A DNA stretch of 64,000 nucleotides from Flavobacterium sandaracinum (GTDB lineage: Bacteria; Bacteroidota; Bacteroidia; Flavobacteriales; Flavobacteriaceae). A program made the translations under genes and the position numbers. How positions within the stretch are numbered: position 1 is the first letter of the stretch; every line of letters begins with the position of its first letter. The DNA lies in contig NZ_SMFN01000008.1 of the NCBI RefSeq assembly GCF_004349135.1, forward strand, positions 62,001 through 126,000, in the 5' to 3' direction. Positions 51,897 through 61,238 of this stretch are shown here, in pieces. The notes below the pieces were generated by a model. It did no database searches, was not told where the DNA came from, and saw nothing but the letters and a program-made list of their open reading frames with translations.

Positions 51897-53939
51897 ATGA
51901 ATATAAAAAATACCACATTATCACTTTTGCTGCTGTTATCGTCGCAATTGTTTGCTCAAGAAAGTTTCGAAAATAAAGAAACTTCAAGATTCGAAACAAA
52001 ATTATCCTATTTAGATTCCATCAAAAAAACATTCGTAAAAGATGATTTAGCCGCCTGCGTAGATAGCTTGTGGATGAAGGAATTGACTAATTTAGATTTG
52101 TACAACACCATTTCGGATGATATTAAGAATGTCAATGCCGATGAGAAAATTGAGTATGAATTGTCAACGGAACTTCTCAAAGAAAGATTGGCTGCAATGG
52201 ATGCGAAATCTCCTTTCAACATTGAATACAATCAAGGATTAGAAAACATTATCAAATCATTTTTGAAGAATCGAAAAAAATCCTTTGAACGTTTAATGGC
52301 GGTTTCTGAGTATTATTTTCCTGTGTTTGAAGAAGCTTTAGCCAAACAAAATGTCCCTTTAGAAATAAAATATTTAGCCGTTGTGGAATCCGCTTTAAAT
52401 CCTAAAGCAGTTTCTAAAATGGGAGCAACCGGATTATGGCAATTTATGTATCAAACGGGAAAACAATATGGTTTAAAAATTGATTCCTATGTAGATGAAC
52501 GCAGCGATCCTTTGAAAGCCAGTGCAGCCGCGGCCCAATATATGACTAATATGTACCGAATATTTGGTGACTGGGATTTGGTTTTGGCGTCCTATAATTC
52601 AGGTCCTGGAAATGTTTCAAAAGCAATTAGACGTTCCGGAGGTCAGCAAAATTATTGGAACATCAGAAAAAATCTGCCTAAAGAAACACAAGGATATGTT
52701 CCCGCTTTCCTAGCAACGATGTATATTTATGAATACCATAAAGAACACGGAATTGTTCCTAACAGAGCCACTGTGCAACATTTTGCTACAGATACCATAA
52801 TGATTAAAAAGCAAATGACTTTCAAACAAATATCTGATTTGTTGGATGTTCCTGTAGTTCAGTTGCAAGTACTAAATCCATCGTATAAACTCAATGTGAT
52901 TCCGTTTTATCACGACCAAAATCATTATTTAAGATTACCTCAAGAAAAAATTGCTGTTTTTGCGTCTAATGAGGATCAGATTTATGCGTACACACAATAT
53001 GAATTAGACCAACGCGAAAGACCGTACCAAACTTCAAAAGCAGTGGTCAAAAACACTCCAAATACCTTTAGTCAAAGTAGTACAGCTGGTAAAATAGCGT
53101 ACTATAAAGTAAAACGAGGAGATAATCTAACCAGTATTGCTTCTAAATATGGTGTTTCCATTTCCGAACTAAAGAAATGGAATAACCTTAATAGTAACGC
53201 GCTTGCTTATGGCAAAAACTTGAAGATTAGTACAGGACAGCCTTTAATTAAATCAACAACAGCAGAACCTAAAGAAAATAATAGCATCTTAAAAAGCCAA
53301 ATGGTCTTGGCCGCCGAAACAAAAAATAATAAAGATGAAAAAGTAAATAGTGCTTCAAGCACTTCTGCAACGGAGGAAGCAAAACTTTATTTGGTACAAA
53401 AAGGAGATAATCTAGGGAGCATTGCTACTAAATATGATGTTACAGTAGCAGATCTTCAAACCTGGAATGGGCTTTCGAGCGATGCAGTTCAAATAGGGGC
53501 TTCCTTGCAAATAGCGAATAACGAACTGGAGGCAAAACCAGCATTAGCTTCGATCCCAGAACGAAAAGATGTTGAATATATAGTTTTGAAAGGAGATAAT
53601 TTAGGAGCTATTGCAAGTAAATTCGGAGCTTCCGTCGTGGATTTAAAACACTGGAATAAGTTGCCAGATAATACGATTACTATTGGAAAAACATTAATTG
53701 TTGCCAAAGATGAAATTGCCATTGTCACTGACAAGGCTACTGTTAATTCCTTCAAGAGTAAATCAAGTATAACGGCCTCCTCTAAAAAAGCACCTTCTAA
53801 TTATTATGTCAAAAAAGGAGACTCTTTATTTAGTATAGCCAAAAAATATCCTGGCGTTACCACTTCGGATTTAAAAAAATGGAACGGTATTAGCGGTGAA
53901 GAAATCAAGCCTGGAATGAAGTTAAAAATTAACGGATAA
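51897..53939 (+). CDS. Membrane-bound lytic transglycosylase (MltD-like) with four LysM domains
   Basis: 680 residues. Signal peptide (TTLSLLLLLSSQLFAQ). The SLT/goose-lysozyme-type domain has YLAVVESALNPKAVSKMGATGLWQF with catalytic-type Glu164, SASAAAQYMTNMYRIFGDWDLVLASYNSGPGNV and KETQGYVPAFLATMYI. Four LysM modules follow at about 401-445, 497-540, 559-602 and 635-679, each with a GDxLxxIAxKY core, separated by serine/threonine/lysine-rich linkers. It cleaves peptidoglycan glycan strands for wall remodelling. The extra LysM modules, beyond the one to three in many MltD proteins, suggest tight wall binding. Confidence 0.93.
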   Translation: MNIKNTTLSLLLLLSSQLFAQESFENKETSRFETKLSYLDSIKKTFVKDDLAACVDSLWMKELTNLDLYNTISDDIKNVNADEKIEYELSTELLKERLAAMDAKSPFNIEYNQGLENIIKSFLKNRKKSFERLMAVSEYYFPVFEEALAKQNVPLEIKYLAVVESALNPKAVSKMGATGLWQFMYQTGKQYGLKIDSYVDERSDPLKASAAAAQYMTNMYRIFGDWDLVLASYNSGPGNVSKAIRRSGGQQNYWNIRKNLPKETQGYVPAFLATMYIYEYHKEHGIVPNRATVQHFATDTIMIKKQMTFKQISDLLDVPVVQLQVLNPSYKLNVIPFYHDQNHYLRLPQEKIAVFASNEDQIYAYTQYELDQRERPYQTSKAVVKNTPNTFSQSSTAGKIAYYKVKRGDNLTSIASKYGVSISELKKWNNLNSNALAYGKNLKISTGQPLIKSTTAEPKENNSILKSQMVLAAETKNNKDEKVNSASSTSATEEAKLYLVQKGDNLGSIATKYDVTVADLQTWNGLSSDAVQIGASLQIANNELEAKPALASIPERKDVEYIVLKGDNLGAIASKFGASVVDLKHWNKLPDNTITIGKTLIVAKDEIAIVTDKATVNSFKSKSSITASSKKAPSNYYVKKGDSLFSIAKKYPGVTTSDLKKWNGISGEEIKPGMKLKING

Positions 53940-53954
53940 ATCAATTAACTTCTA

Positions 53955-53962
53955 TAAATTTG
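53955..53962 (+). promoter_or_regulatory. -7 promoter box TAAATTTG (DUF4837)
   Basis: Perfect -7 consensus 25 bases before the ATG at 53988. Confidence 0.5.
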
Positions 53963-53987
53963 GGTTTTACTTTATAATCGAATCGTA

Positions 53988-54971
53988 ATGAATAAAGCCC
54001 ATTTTTTATTTCTTTTTGTTTCTCTGCTTTTATTTTCTTGTAAAAAAGAGAATAATCTTGTACCACGTAAAACAACTGGTAAAATCAACACGATTTCTGT
54101 AATTATCGATGATCAGCTATGGAACGGGGATATTGGTGATAGCATTCGGAACAAGTTTGCCTCTCCGGTGATTGGATTACCGCAAGAGGAACCTTTATTC
54201 AATATCAATCAATATCCAGTCAAGCTTTTAGAAGGATTTATGACGGATACGCGAGCGATTATAGTGGTCAAAAAGGCAGAAGAAAACAAGTTTGAAATTC
54301 GAAAAAATCAATACGCTTCCCCTCAAAATGTATTCCATATTTCTGGAAAAACCAATGCCGATATTCTCGCTTGCATTGAAAAAAATGCGCTGCAAATGGT
54401 TCAGATGATCAAACAAGCTGAAATTGCCGAGAGCCAACGAATAAACAGCCTGTCCCTAATAGATCCTAAAATTATAGAGAACAAGTTTCACATTGGTCTA
54501 CAGGTTCCCTCAGGATATGCCTATGTGCTTCAAAAAAGTAATTTTATGTGGCTAAAAAAGGAAATCATAGGCGGGAATACTAGTTTATTGCTCTATCAAG
54601 TTCCTTTGAATACCATTAATAAAGACACGGATTTAATTACCAGTATTATAAAAATGCGGGATTCCATAGGTCATCTGTACATAAGTGGAAAAGAACCAGA
54701 AACTAACATGATGACGGAAGAGGCCTACGCGCCTTATCTATTTAAGATCAATCTTGATGGAAAAGTTACTTATGAAACTAAGGGAACTTGGCAATTAAAC
54801 AATGATTTTATGTCCGGACCTTTTATTAATTATGCTATTATTGATGCCGATTATAACCGAGTTTTGGTTTTAGAAGGGTTTTGTTACGCGCCTTCAAAAG
54901 ATAAAAGGGATTTAATGCATGAACTCGAATCGATTATAAAATCAGTGGTAGTTGTTAAAAGAGTGCCTTAA
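53988..54971 (+). CDS. DUF4837 lipoprotein
   Basis: 327 residues. Signal peptide with lipobox (HFLFLFVSLLLFSCKKEN). The body matches Bacteroidota DUF4837: GKINTISVIIDDQLWNGDIGDSIRNKF, LPQEEPLFNINQYP and the closing FINYAIIDADYNRVLVLEGFCYAPSKDKRDLMHELE. The function is unknown. A TAAATTTG -7 box at 53955-53962 gives a leader of about 20 bases. It follows the MltD-like gene by 48 bases. Confidence 0.85.
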   Translation: MNKAHFLFLFVSLLLFSCKKENNLVPRKTTGKINTISVIIDDQLWNGDIGDSIRNKFASPVIGLPQEEPLFNINQYPVKLLEGFMTDTRAIIVVKKAEENKFEIRKNQYASPQNVFHISGKTNADILACIEKNALQMVQMIKQAEIAESQRINSLSLIDPKIIENKFHIGLQVPSGYAYVLQKSNFMWLKKEIIGGNTSLLLYQVPLNTINKDTDLITSIIKMRDSIGHLYISGKEPETNMMTEEAYAPYLFKINLDGKVTYETKGTWQLNNDFMSGPFINYAIIDADYNRVLVLEGFCYAPSKDKRDLMHELESIIKSVVVVKRVP

Positions 54972-55008
54972 ATTTCTTTTATTTGCATTTTATAAAAAAT
55001 ATCTAGGC

Positions 55009-55455
55009 ATGACAATACAATGGGAAATTAAGGCATTTGATGCCCTGACGGTACACGAGCTTTATGATTTATTACGCTTAAGAAGCGAAATTTTTGTGGT
55101 AGAGCAGAACTGTGTTTACCTAGATCTCGACGGAAAAGACAAAGTAGCATTGCATCTTATTGGTTCGTTTGAAGGCAAAATTGTCGCTCATTCCAGATTG
55201 TTTAAACCGGGAATCAGTTTTGATTATGCTTCTATCGGAAGGGTAACTGTTGATGCAAATTACCGCGACAGAAAATGGGGACATGATCTTATGCGGGAAT
55301 CAATTGCTGGAATTGCGCATCATTTTGGCGAAAGCAAAATCACTATTGGAGCACAATTGTACCTGAAAAAATTCTATGAAAGTCATGGTTTTGTGCAAAC
55401 CAGCGAAATGTATCTGGAAGATGATATTCCACATATTGAAATGAAACGAGAATAA
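55009..55455 (+). CDS. GNAT acetyltransferase (ElaA-like)
   Basis: 148 residues from ATG 55009; the frame is open to 54952 but that start would lie inside the DUF4837 gene. It starts MTIQWEIKAFDALTVHELYDLLRLRSEIFVVEQ, the ElaA signature, with IGRVTVDANYRDRKWGHDLMRESI as the acetyl-CoA-binding loop (R-x-x-x-x-G). ElaA-type proteins are GNAT N-acetyltransferases of unknown substrate. The end directly abuts the convergent OmpA gene. Confidence 0.88.
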   Translation: MTIQWEIKAFDALTVHELYDLLRLRSEIFVVEQNCVYLDLDGKDKVALHLIGSFEGKIVAHSRLFKPGISFDYASIGRVTVDANYRDRKWGHDLMRESIAGIAHHFGESKITIGAQLYLKKFYESHGFVQTSEMYLEDDIPHIEMKRE

Positions 55456-56262
55456 TTAGATTTTCAGAATTACAAACTCAACTCTGCGGTCCAGTGCTTC
55501 TCCTTGGCCTAAAGGAAACTTGTTTCCACTGCCTATATAATGCATTCTAAGGCTATTTATTCCTTTGTTCATCAGATAGCGATAGACATTTTTTGCACGA
55601 TTCAAAGATAGTTTTCGTTCCTGTGTGTCTTTATCTATGGCATCTTGGTAATGACTAGGCGTGCAGCATACATGTCCTCTGATTTCGAATTCCATTGTTT
55701 TTTGCTGTTGCAAAAGTAGTACAATGGCATCCAATTCTTTCTTGGACTGTTCCGTTAATTTACTGCTGCCAAGGGCAAAAAGAATCTTTTCCAGATAAAT
55801 ACGATCTCCCACTTTATGGCTTTCCTGAAATGAAGTATAAATACCCTTCCCAAAACTATTTTTCTTAACAATAAATAAATCAACTCGCCTGTTTTTAGAT
55901 CGGGTTTCGGACAGGTTTTCCACCTTATCTTTTTGTACAATTATACGTCCTTTGCCTTCAATAATGACAATCTTATTTTTGTTAAAACCATTTTCCGTAA
56001 GAATATTTTGAACCGTAATTACCCTGTTTTTTGACAATTCAAAATTATAATCGTTGGCGCCTCGATCATCGCAGTAGCCATAAATTTGTATCGATTCGAT
56101 TTTGGTTGTATCGACTTTTTTTATAAAATCAACTATCGTTTGTATTTGATTGTTATTAAGTGTGAATTTGTCAAATTCAAAATATACCGTTTCTACAGGT
56201 TTACCCTGGGCTGATAAATAGCCCGAAAAAAGAAGCAGTACTATAACAGACAAATTTTTCAT
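55456..56262 (-). CDS. Secreted protein with two tandem OmpA-like domains
   Basis: 268 residues. Signal peptide (KNLSVIVLLLFSGYLSAQ). Two OmpA-type domains follow with no barrel: VYFEFDKFTLNNNQIQTI through SKNRRVDLFI (about 25-128), and ILFALGSSKLTEQSKKEL through ALDRRVEFVILKI (about 155-268). The second retains the peptidoglycan-binding Arg in LDRRVEF. A possible periplasmic tether or scaffold. The start overlaps the preceding protease gene's stop by one base, so translation is coupled. Confidence 0.8.
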   Translation of the reverse strand: MKNLSVIVLLLFSGYLSAQGKPVETVYFEFDKFTLNNNQIQTIVDFIKKVDTTKIESIQIYGYCDDRGANDYNFELSKNRVITVQNILTENGFNKNKIVIIEGKGRIIVQKDKVENLSETRSKNRRVDLFIVKKNSFGKGIYTSFQESHKVGDRIYLEKILFALGSSKLTEQSKKELDAIVLLLQQQKTMEFEIRGHVCCTPSHYQDAIDKDTQERKLSLNRAKNVYRYLMNKGINSLRMHYIGSGNKFPLGQGEALDRRVEFVILKI

Positions 56263-57896
56263 TATATTTTTAGAATAGATCTGTACTCGGTATTATTATT
56301 CAAAATGGTGATGGCTCTTTTGATCTCCGAATTGTTTTTGGTGTAATATTGGTACAATCCTTCTTGATACTGGTAGCGTTTGATGATTTCATCGACCATC
56401 AGGTTTTTGATTTCTTTTTGGTTTTTGTCCAATAAAGCATTCTCACTTTTCTGCAATGCGGTTAATAATTGTTGGTATTCGGCCTGGATAGATTCGTCCA
56501 GTTTCTCTTTTTTGGCTACAGCCAAAGTATTTTTCAAAGCCAATTCCGTTTCCGTGTCAAAGGAGAATTTTTCTACTTTCAGAAACTGTTTGAAATCGGA
56601 ATAATCTGCATCCGAAATAACGGGAATCTGATTTCCTAAATTCGGATTTTTGTAATAATACCTCGTGGCATAGTTAAAAATTCCGTCGTTGCGAAGCAAA
56701 GCATTCGTTATTGGACTCGATTTTGTCTCTTCCAGTTCCACATCCGGCTGAATTCCTCCACCGTCATAAACGGTTCTGCCTTTTCTGGTTTTAAAAGCAT
56801 TGAAGTTTTTCTCTTCCGTTTTGATGGCCACTCCATTTTTATCTTTTCGAGAATAATCCAAAGCCTGAATGCACCTCCCGGAAGGCGTGTAATAACGAGA
56901 AATGGTTACTTTTAGCTGCGTTCCATAGGTCAAATCTACCGGTCTTTGAACCAGTCCTTTTCCAAAACTACGGCTGCCCACTACCACAGCACGATCTAAA
57001 TCCTGAAGTGCGCCAGCGACTATTTCTGATGCGGAGGCACTGCGGCCATTAACCAGAATGATCAATGGAATTTCAGTATCTACGGGATCTTTGGTTGTTT
57101 TGTAGGTGCTGTTGTGTTTTTCTATCTTGGATTTTGTTGTAACAATAATTTCGTTTTTTGGAACAAATAAATTACAGATATTAACGGCTTCATTCAAAAG
57201 TCCGCCCGGATTGTCTCGTACATCTAATATGATTCGTTCCGCACCTTCTCTTTTAAGTTGTTCCAAAGCTTCTTTGGTTTCCAAGGACGCTTTTTTGTTG
57301 AAATGCGATAGTACAATGTAACCCGTTTTATCGTCAATTTTTCCAAAGAAAGGAACTGACTTAATTTCGACTTCGTCAAGGACAATCTGAGTAGCGCTTA
57401 CTTTTCCCTGACGGATGTATTTGATATCAATTTTCGTGTTTTTAGTACCTTTGAAAAGCTGAGAAGCCTCGTCTTTGAAATCAGATAAAAGTACGTCTCC
57501 TACCTGAATGATTTCATCACCTGCTTTCAAGCCTGCTTTGTCGGCAGGAAAATCTTTATAAGGTTCCTTGACGATTAATTTGGCTTCTTTCCGAGTCAAT
57601 AAAGCGCCAATTCCAGTATATTCTCCAGTATTGTTGATCTTGAATCGCACCACATCCTGCTCGTTGAAATAGACGGTGTACGGATCTAAATTAGCCAACA
57701 TTCCTTTGATGGCCTTGTCCATTAATTCACCGGGATTTGTCTCATCGACATAGTTCCGGTTCAATTCCTTGAAAAGTGTGGTAAATATCTCGATTTGCTT
57801 GGCAATTTCGAAAAAATCATCTTTGAAACTGGTTCCAATAAACAGAAATGCCGAAGCGACAACGGGAATTATGAATTTTTTTTTCAGGAAGTTCAT
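56262..57896 (-). CDS. C-terminal processing peptidase (S41)
   Basis: 544 residues. An N-terminal hydrophobic segment (FIIPVVASAFLFIGTSF) anchors or exports it. A PDZ domain (TGIGALLTRKEAKLIVKEP through KAGDEIIQVGDVLLSDF) lies near 90-160. The S41 catalytic region has ILDVRDNPGGLLNEAVNI, NGRSASASEIVAGAL with the nucleophile Ser near 290, and GSRSFGKGLVQR with the general-base Lys near 314. It trims C-termini of periplasmic proteins. The long helical tail is typical of Bacteroidota enzymes. It is coupled to the OmpA gene; rnpA lies upstream with a 107-bp gap. Confidence 0.93.
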   Translation of the reverse strand: MNFLKKKFIIPVVASAFLFIGTSFKDDFFEIAKQIEIFTTLFKELNRNYVDETNPGELMDKAIKGMLANLDPYTVYFNEQDVVRFKINNTGEYTGIGALLTRKEAKLIVKEPYKDFPADKAGLKAGDEIIQVGDVLLSDFKDEASQLFKGTKNTKIDIKYIRQGKVSATQIVLDEVEIKSVPFFGKIDDKTGYIVLSHFNKKASLETKEALEQLKREGAERIILDVRDNPGGLLNEAVNICNLFVPKNEIIVTTKSKIEKHNSTYKTTKDPVDTEIPLIILVNGRSASASEIVAGALQDLDRAVVVGSRSFGKGLVQRPVDLTYGTQLKVTISRYYTPSGRCIQALDYSRKDKNGVAIKTEEKNFNAFKTRKGRTVYDGGGIQPDVELEETKSSPITNALLRNDGIFNYATRYYYKNPNLGNQIPVISDADYSDFKQFLKVEKFSFDTETELALKNTLAVAKKEKLDESIQAEYQQLLTALQKSENALLDKNQKEIKNLMVDEIIKRYQYQEGLYQYYTKNNSEIKRAITILNNNTEYRSILKI

Positions 57897-58003
57897 AGGT
57901 TTAGATAGCTAAATTTGAGTCCACTAAAATAAGAATAAATCACCAAATAATTGTTCGGAGAGAATCTAAAGGCAACTTTGTTCAATTAAAACAGGTCAAA
58001 TGT

Positions 58004-58414
58004 TTAAATTTCAGAAATAGAATCGCTTTCTGGTTCTGGCTTTTTACTGTTTTGAGCAATAAACTTCTCAAACAATTGAATGGTTTTGATATTAATTTCC
58101 TCGTACGTCAATCGGTCCTTCGTTTGGTAAAAAAACATAAAGGAATATGGTTGGTCTAGATTGTCAATCAATAGGTGTTTGTTCAGACGATAAGTTTCAC
58201 GCAATACACGTTTGAAATAATTGCGGTCTACGGCTTTCTTGAAATTCTTTTTGGAAACAGAAACGCCCATTTTTATTTTTTCACTTTCGTCAAAAGAACC
58301 AGCTTTATACACCAATCGCAACGGATATTTAGATACTGATTTCCCTTCGGTAAACAATAATCCAATCGTAATTTTGCTTTTCAGCTTTTCGGTTTTCGGG
58401 TAAGTGAAATTCAT
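58004..58414 (-). CDS. rnpA: Ribonuclease P protein component
   Basis: 136 residues, slightly long for the family because of an acidic tail (SKKPEPESDSISEI). The core is MGVSVSKKNFKKAVDRNYFKRVLRETYRLNK, the RnpA signature. It assists the RNase P RNA in trimming tRNA 5' leaders. The gene is not beside rpmH or dnaA, as it often is in other phyla. A TAACTTTG -7 box at 58447-58454 gives a leader of about 25 bases. Confidence 0.93.
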   Translation of the reverse strand: MNFTYPKTEKLKSKITIGLLFTEGKSVSKYPLRLVYKAGSFDESEKIKMGVSVSKKNFKKAVDRNYFKRVLRETYRLNKHLLIDNLDQPYSFMFFYQTKDRLTYEEINIKTIQLFEKFIAQNSKKPEPESDSISEI

Positions 58415-58446
58415 TTTAATAGAAAAAATTCGTGGTTTTTGACTCG

Positions 58447-58454
58447 CAAAGTTA
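58447..58454 (-). promoter_or_regulatory. -7 promoter box TAACTTTG (rnpA)
   Basis: Perfect -7 consensus 32 bases before the rnpA ATG at 58414. Confidence 0.55.
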
Positions 58455-58514
58455 CGATTAAACGTTGAGTCGGGATATTGTTTCCGATTTAAATAACGCT
58501 AAAAATATATTTCT

Positions 58515-58522
58515 TACTTTTG
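58515..58522 (+). promoter_or_regulatory. -7 promoter box TACTTTTG (second plsC)
   Basis: Perfect -7 consensus 16 bases before the ATG at 58539. Confidence 0.6.
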
Positions 58523-58538
58523 CCTTAAATTTTTAAGC

Positions 58539-59273
58539 ATGCAAAAACTGATTTCGTATCCCATTTCCGTTATTTATTATTTATGTTTCGGTCTAACTTT
58601 GGTTATTTTTCATCCAATTCAGTGGGTTTGCTTCCATGTTTTTGGCTATCAAGCCCATAAAAAAAGTGTTGATTATCTGAACTTTTTCTTAGTGAAATGC
58701 ACAAATCTGCTAGGAACAACATACAAGTTTGAAAATATTGAGAATATTCCAAAGAATGTACCCTTAATTTTTGTCTCTAATCATCAAAGCATGTACGATA
58801 TTATTGCTATGATTTGGTTTTTTCGCCGTTTTCATTGTAAATTTGTTAGTAAGAAAGAATTAGGAAGTGGTATTCCAAGTGTATCGTTTAATTTGCGTCA
58901 TGGGGGTTCAGTGCTTATCGATCGTAAAGATCCCAAACAAGCTATTCCTGCCATTAAAGGATTGGCAGAATATATTGAAAAACACAACCGTTCGGCCGTT
59001 ATTTTTCCAGAAGGAACGAGAAGTAAGACTGGAAAACCAAAAGAGTTTTCTCAAACGGGATTGAAAATATTGTGCAAAAATGCTCCTTCAGCTTTCGTGG
59101 TTCCAATAAGCATAAACAATTCTTGGAAAATAGTTAAATACGGGTTTTTCCCCTTAGGTCTAGGAAATCGCCTTACCTTTGTAGTACATAAACCGTTAGC
59201 GGTTGCAGCGTATGATTTTGCGGAGTTAATGGAAAAGACAGAAGCAGCAGTAGTTCAAGGAATAAAAATTTAA
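58539..59273 (+). CDS. Second PlsC-like lysophospholipid acyltransferase
   Basis: 244 residues. One or two N-terminal membrane helices (YPISVIYYLCFGLTLVIFHPIQWVCFHVF) precede NHQSMYDI (H-x4-D), GSVLIDRKDPKQA and FPEGTRSKTGKPKEF, with VVPISINNSW as fourth block. It is a glycerolipid acyltransferase like the gene at 42564 but only distantly similar, so the substrate may differ, for example an aminolipid typical of Bacteroidota. A TACTTTTG -7 box lies at 58515-58522. The acyl-ACP desaturase gene starts 10 bases after its stop, which suggests coupled fatty-acid modification and transfer. Confidence 0.88.
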   Translation: MQKLISYPISVIYYLCFGLTLVIFHPIQWVCFHVFGYQAHKKSVDYLNFFLVKCTNLLGTTYKFENIENIPKNVPLIFVSNHQSMYDIIAMIWFFRRFHCKFVSKKELGSGIPSVSFNLRHGGSVLIDRKDPKQAIPAIKGLAEYIEKHNRSAVIFPEGTRSKTGKPKEFSQTGLKILCKNAPSAFVVPISINNSWKIVKYGFFPLGLGNRLTFVVHKPLAVAAYDFAELMEKTEAAVVQGIKI

Positions 59274-59283
59274 TTTATATATA

Positions 59284-60273
59284 ATGTCAATAAAAAACAT
59301 TCGATTAGAAGTAATGCAGTTTTTGGAAAAAAACGTAGACAGCTTTGTCGATCAGTATCTAATTCCAGTAGAAAAAATATGGCAACCAACTGATTTTTTG
59401 CCTAATTCTCAAAGTGATACTTTTTTTGATGAGGTCAAAGAATTACGTGAAATTGCAAAAGAATTACCATACGATTTCTGGGTAACATTAGTGGGAGATA
59501 CTATTACTGAGGAAGCGTTGCCAACTTACGAATCCTGGTTAATGGATGTCGAAGGAATTGATAACGTGGAGAGAAATGGTTGGTCTAAATGGATTAGACA
59601 ATGGACTGGTGAGGAAAACCGTCATGGTGATTTGTTGAACAAGTATTTGTATTTGTCAGGTCGTGTGAACATGCGTGAAGTTGAAATGACAACACAGCAC
59701 TTGATCAACGATGGTTTTGATATTGGAACGGGAAGAGATCCTTACAAAAACTTTGTATACACTAGTTTTCAAGAATTAGCAACGTATGTTTCTCATAACC
59801 GAGTGGCGCAAATGGCTAAGAAATATGGAGACAACAAATTGTCTAAAATGTGCAAAATGATTGCTGGTGACGAAATGCGTCATCATCATGCGTACAGCGA
59901 ATTTGTAACTCGTATTTTTCAGGTGGATCCAAGCGAAATGATGCTTGCTTTTCAATACATGATGAAAGCAAAAATTGTGATGCCAGCGCATTTCTTGAGA
60001 GAATCCGGTGAAAAAATAAGTACAGCATTTGAACAGTTTTCTGATTCAGCACAACGAATTGGGGTTTATACTGCAGCCGATTATGTAGATATTATGCAAA
60101 AATTAATTGACAAATGGGAAATTGACAAGATTTCTGGTTTGACAGATGAAGCAGAAAAAGCACGTGATTACCTGATGAAATTACCAGCTAGAATGGCCAG
60201 AATTTCAGAACGATTGGTAATTCCACAAGAATCCCATATTTTCAAATGGGTGGAGCCTGCTTTAATAAGATAG
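59284..60273 (+). CDS. Acyl-ACP desaturase (soluble di-iron, FA_desaturase_2)
   Basis: 329 residues, soluble. The two E-x-x-H iron-ligand motifs are EENRHGDLLNKYL near 117-129 and GDEMRHHHAYSEF near 197-209, as in plant stearoyl-ACP desaturase. It inserts a cis double bond into acyl-ACP using O2 and ferredoxin, so membrane fluidity is adjusted aerobically. It starts 10 bases after the PlsC-like gene, suggesting an operon. A hairpin terminator follows at 60298-60345. Confidence 0.93.
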   Translation: MSIKNIRLEVMQFLEKNVDSFVDQYLIPVEKIWQPTDFLPNSQSDTFFDEVKELREIAKELPYDFWVTLVGDTITEEALPTYESWLMDVEGIDNVERNGWSKWIRQWTGEENRHGDLLNKYLYLSGRVNMREVEMTTQHLINDGFDIGTGRDPYKNFVYTSFQELATYVSHNRVAQMAKKYGDNKLSKMCKMIAGDEMRHHHAYSEFVTRIFQVDPSEMMLAFQYMMKAKIVMPAHFLRESGEKISTAFEQFSDSAQRIGVYTAADYVDIMQKLIDKWEIDKISGLTDEAEKARDYLMKLPARMARISERLVIPQESHIFKWVEPALIR

Positions 60274-60297
60274 ATTTCTGAATTCTAAATAAAGAAT

Positions 60298-60345
60298 AAA
60301 AATGTTGGATTTTGAAGTTGAAGAACTTTGAAATTCAACATTTTT
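60298..60345 (+). terminator. Terminator after acyl-ACP desaturase
   Basis: Stem AAAAATGTTG/CAACATTTTT with a longer partly paired loop and an eight-T run. Confidence 0.75.
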
Positions 60346-60361
60346 TTTAAATAAAATACAA

Positions 60362-61015
60362 ATGATTAATCCTGATTTAATACCTAAAACAATTCTTTTT
60401 GTAAAAGAAAAATTAGAAAATGCCGAAGGAGGACACGACTGGTTTCACATAGAGCGTGTGTACAAAAACACGTTGTTAATTAGTAAAAATGAAGCTTGTG
60501 ATACTGCAGTTGTGCAGCTTGGCGCTTTATTACACGACATTGCCGATAGTAAGTTTCACAATGGTGACGAAACGGTGGGACCAAGAATAGCTCGTGAATT
60601 TTTAGAATCTGAAAATGTTGATGAAGAAATAATCGAACATGTGGTAAATATTATTGAAAACATCTCCTACAAAGGTGGGAATTTCGAGAAAAAATTCACT
60701 TCGATAGAATTGAATGTCGTTCAGGATGCGGATCGTTTAGACGCGATTGGCGCGATCGGAATCGCCAGAACATTCAATTATGGTGGTTTTAAAAATAGAA
60801 TGCTGTATGATCCTGAAATAGCGCCTAATTCAAGCATGAGCAAGGAAGAATACAAAAATAATGATTCGCCAACGCTCAATCACTTCTACGAAAAATTATT
60901 ACTCTTAAAAGATAAGATGAATACCGAGACCGGAAAACAAATCGCACAAGAACGACACCGTTACATGGAAGGATTTCTAGCGCAGTTTTATGCGGAATGG
61001 GAAGGGGAGAAGTAG
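60362..61015 (+). CDS. HD-domain phosphohydrolase
   Basis: 217 residues. The metal-binding pattern is HDWFHIERVYKNTL near 25-38, GALLHDIADSKFHNGDETVG near 57-76 and DADRLDAIGAIGIARTF near 122-140, a complete HD site (H...HD...D). Members hydrolyse phosphate esters or nucleotides; this one resembles the YedJ-type short group, substrate unknown. It is isolated after the desaturase terminator. Following DNA holds repeats and palindromes but no gene. Confidence 0.9.
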   Translation: MINPDLIPKTILFVKEKLENAEGGHDWFHIERVYKNTLLISKNEACDTAVVQLGALLHDIADSKFHNGDETVGPRIAREFLESENVDEEIIEHVVNIIENISYKGGNFEKKFTSIELNVVQDADRLDAIGAIGIARTFNYGGFKNRMLYDPEIAPNSSMSKEEYKNNDSPTLNHFYEKLLLLKDKMNTETGKQIAQERHRYMEGFLAQFYAEWEGEK

Positions 61016-61041
61016 TTATCAGTTTTCAGTAATTTAGTTTC

Positions 61042-61176
61042 TCACGCTGGAAGCGTCTCTTTATCGTCTGTTAAAGTAAAATCAAACTAGTGTAAGGATT
61101 CCTTCATAATGACAAATTGAGTGGATAGTTTTAGTAGTAAAATAGTCCAAGCAGTTTGTCACGCTGGAAGCGTCTC
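61042..61176 (+). repeat. Direct repeats TCACGCTGGAAGCGTCTC
   Basis: Identical 18-base copies at 61042-61059 and 61159-61176, related to the inverted pair near 15.3 kb. Confidence 0.7.
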
Positions 61177-61207
61177 ATTGCTTACTACCTTTTAAATCAA
61201 AAATCAG

Positions 61208-61225
61208 TCCCGATAGCTATCGGGA
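61208..61225. repeat. 18-bp perfect palindrome TCCCGATAGCTATCGGGA
   Basis: Lies between the convergent HD and 134-residue genes. This short palindrome is common between flavobacterial genes and may act as a weak hairpin. Confidence 0.6.
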
Positions 61226-61238
61226 TTAATCAAAAATC

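Noticed and set aside
54952..55008. Upstream start of the GNAT gene inside DUF4837
   Set aside because: Would overlap the preceding gene; the ElaA-like start MTIQWEIKAFDA at 55009 fits the family.
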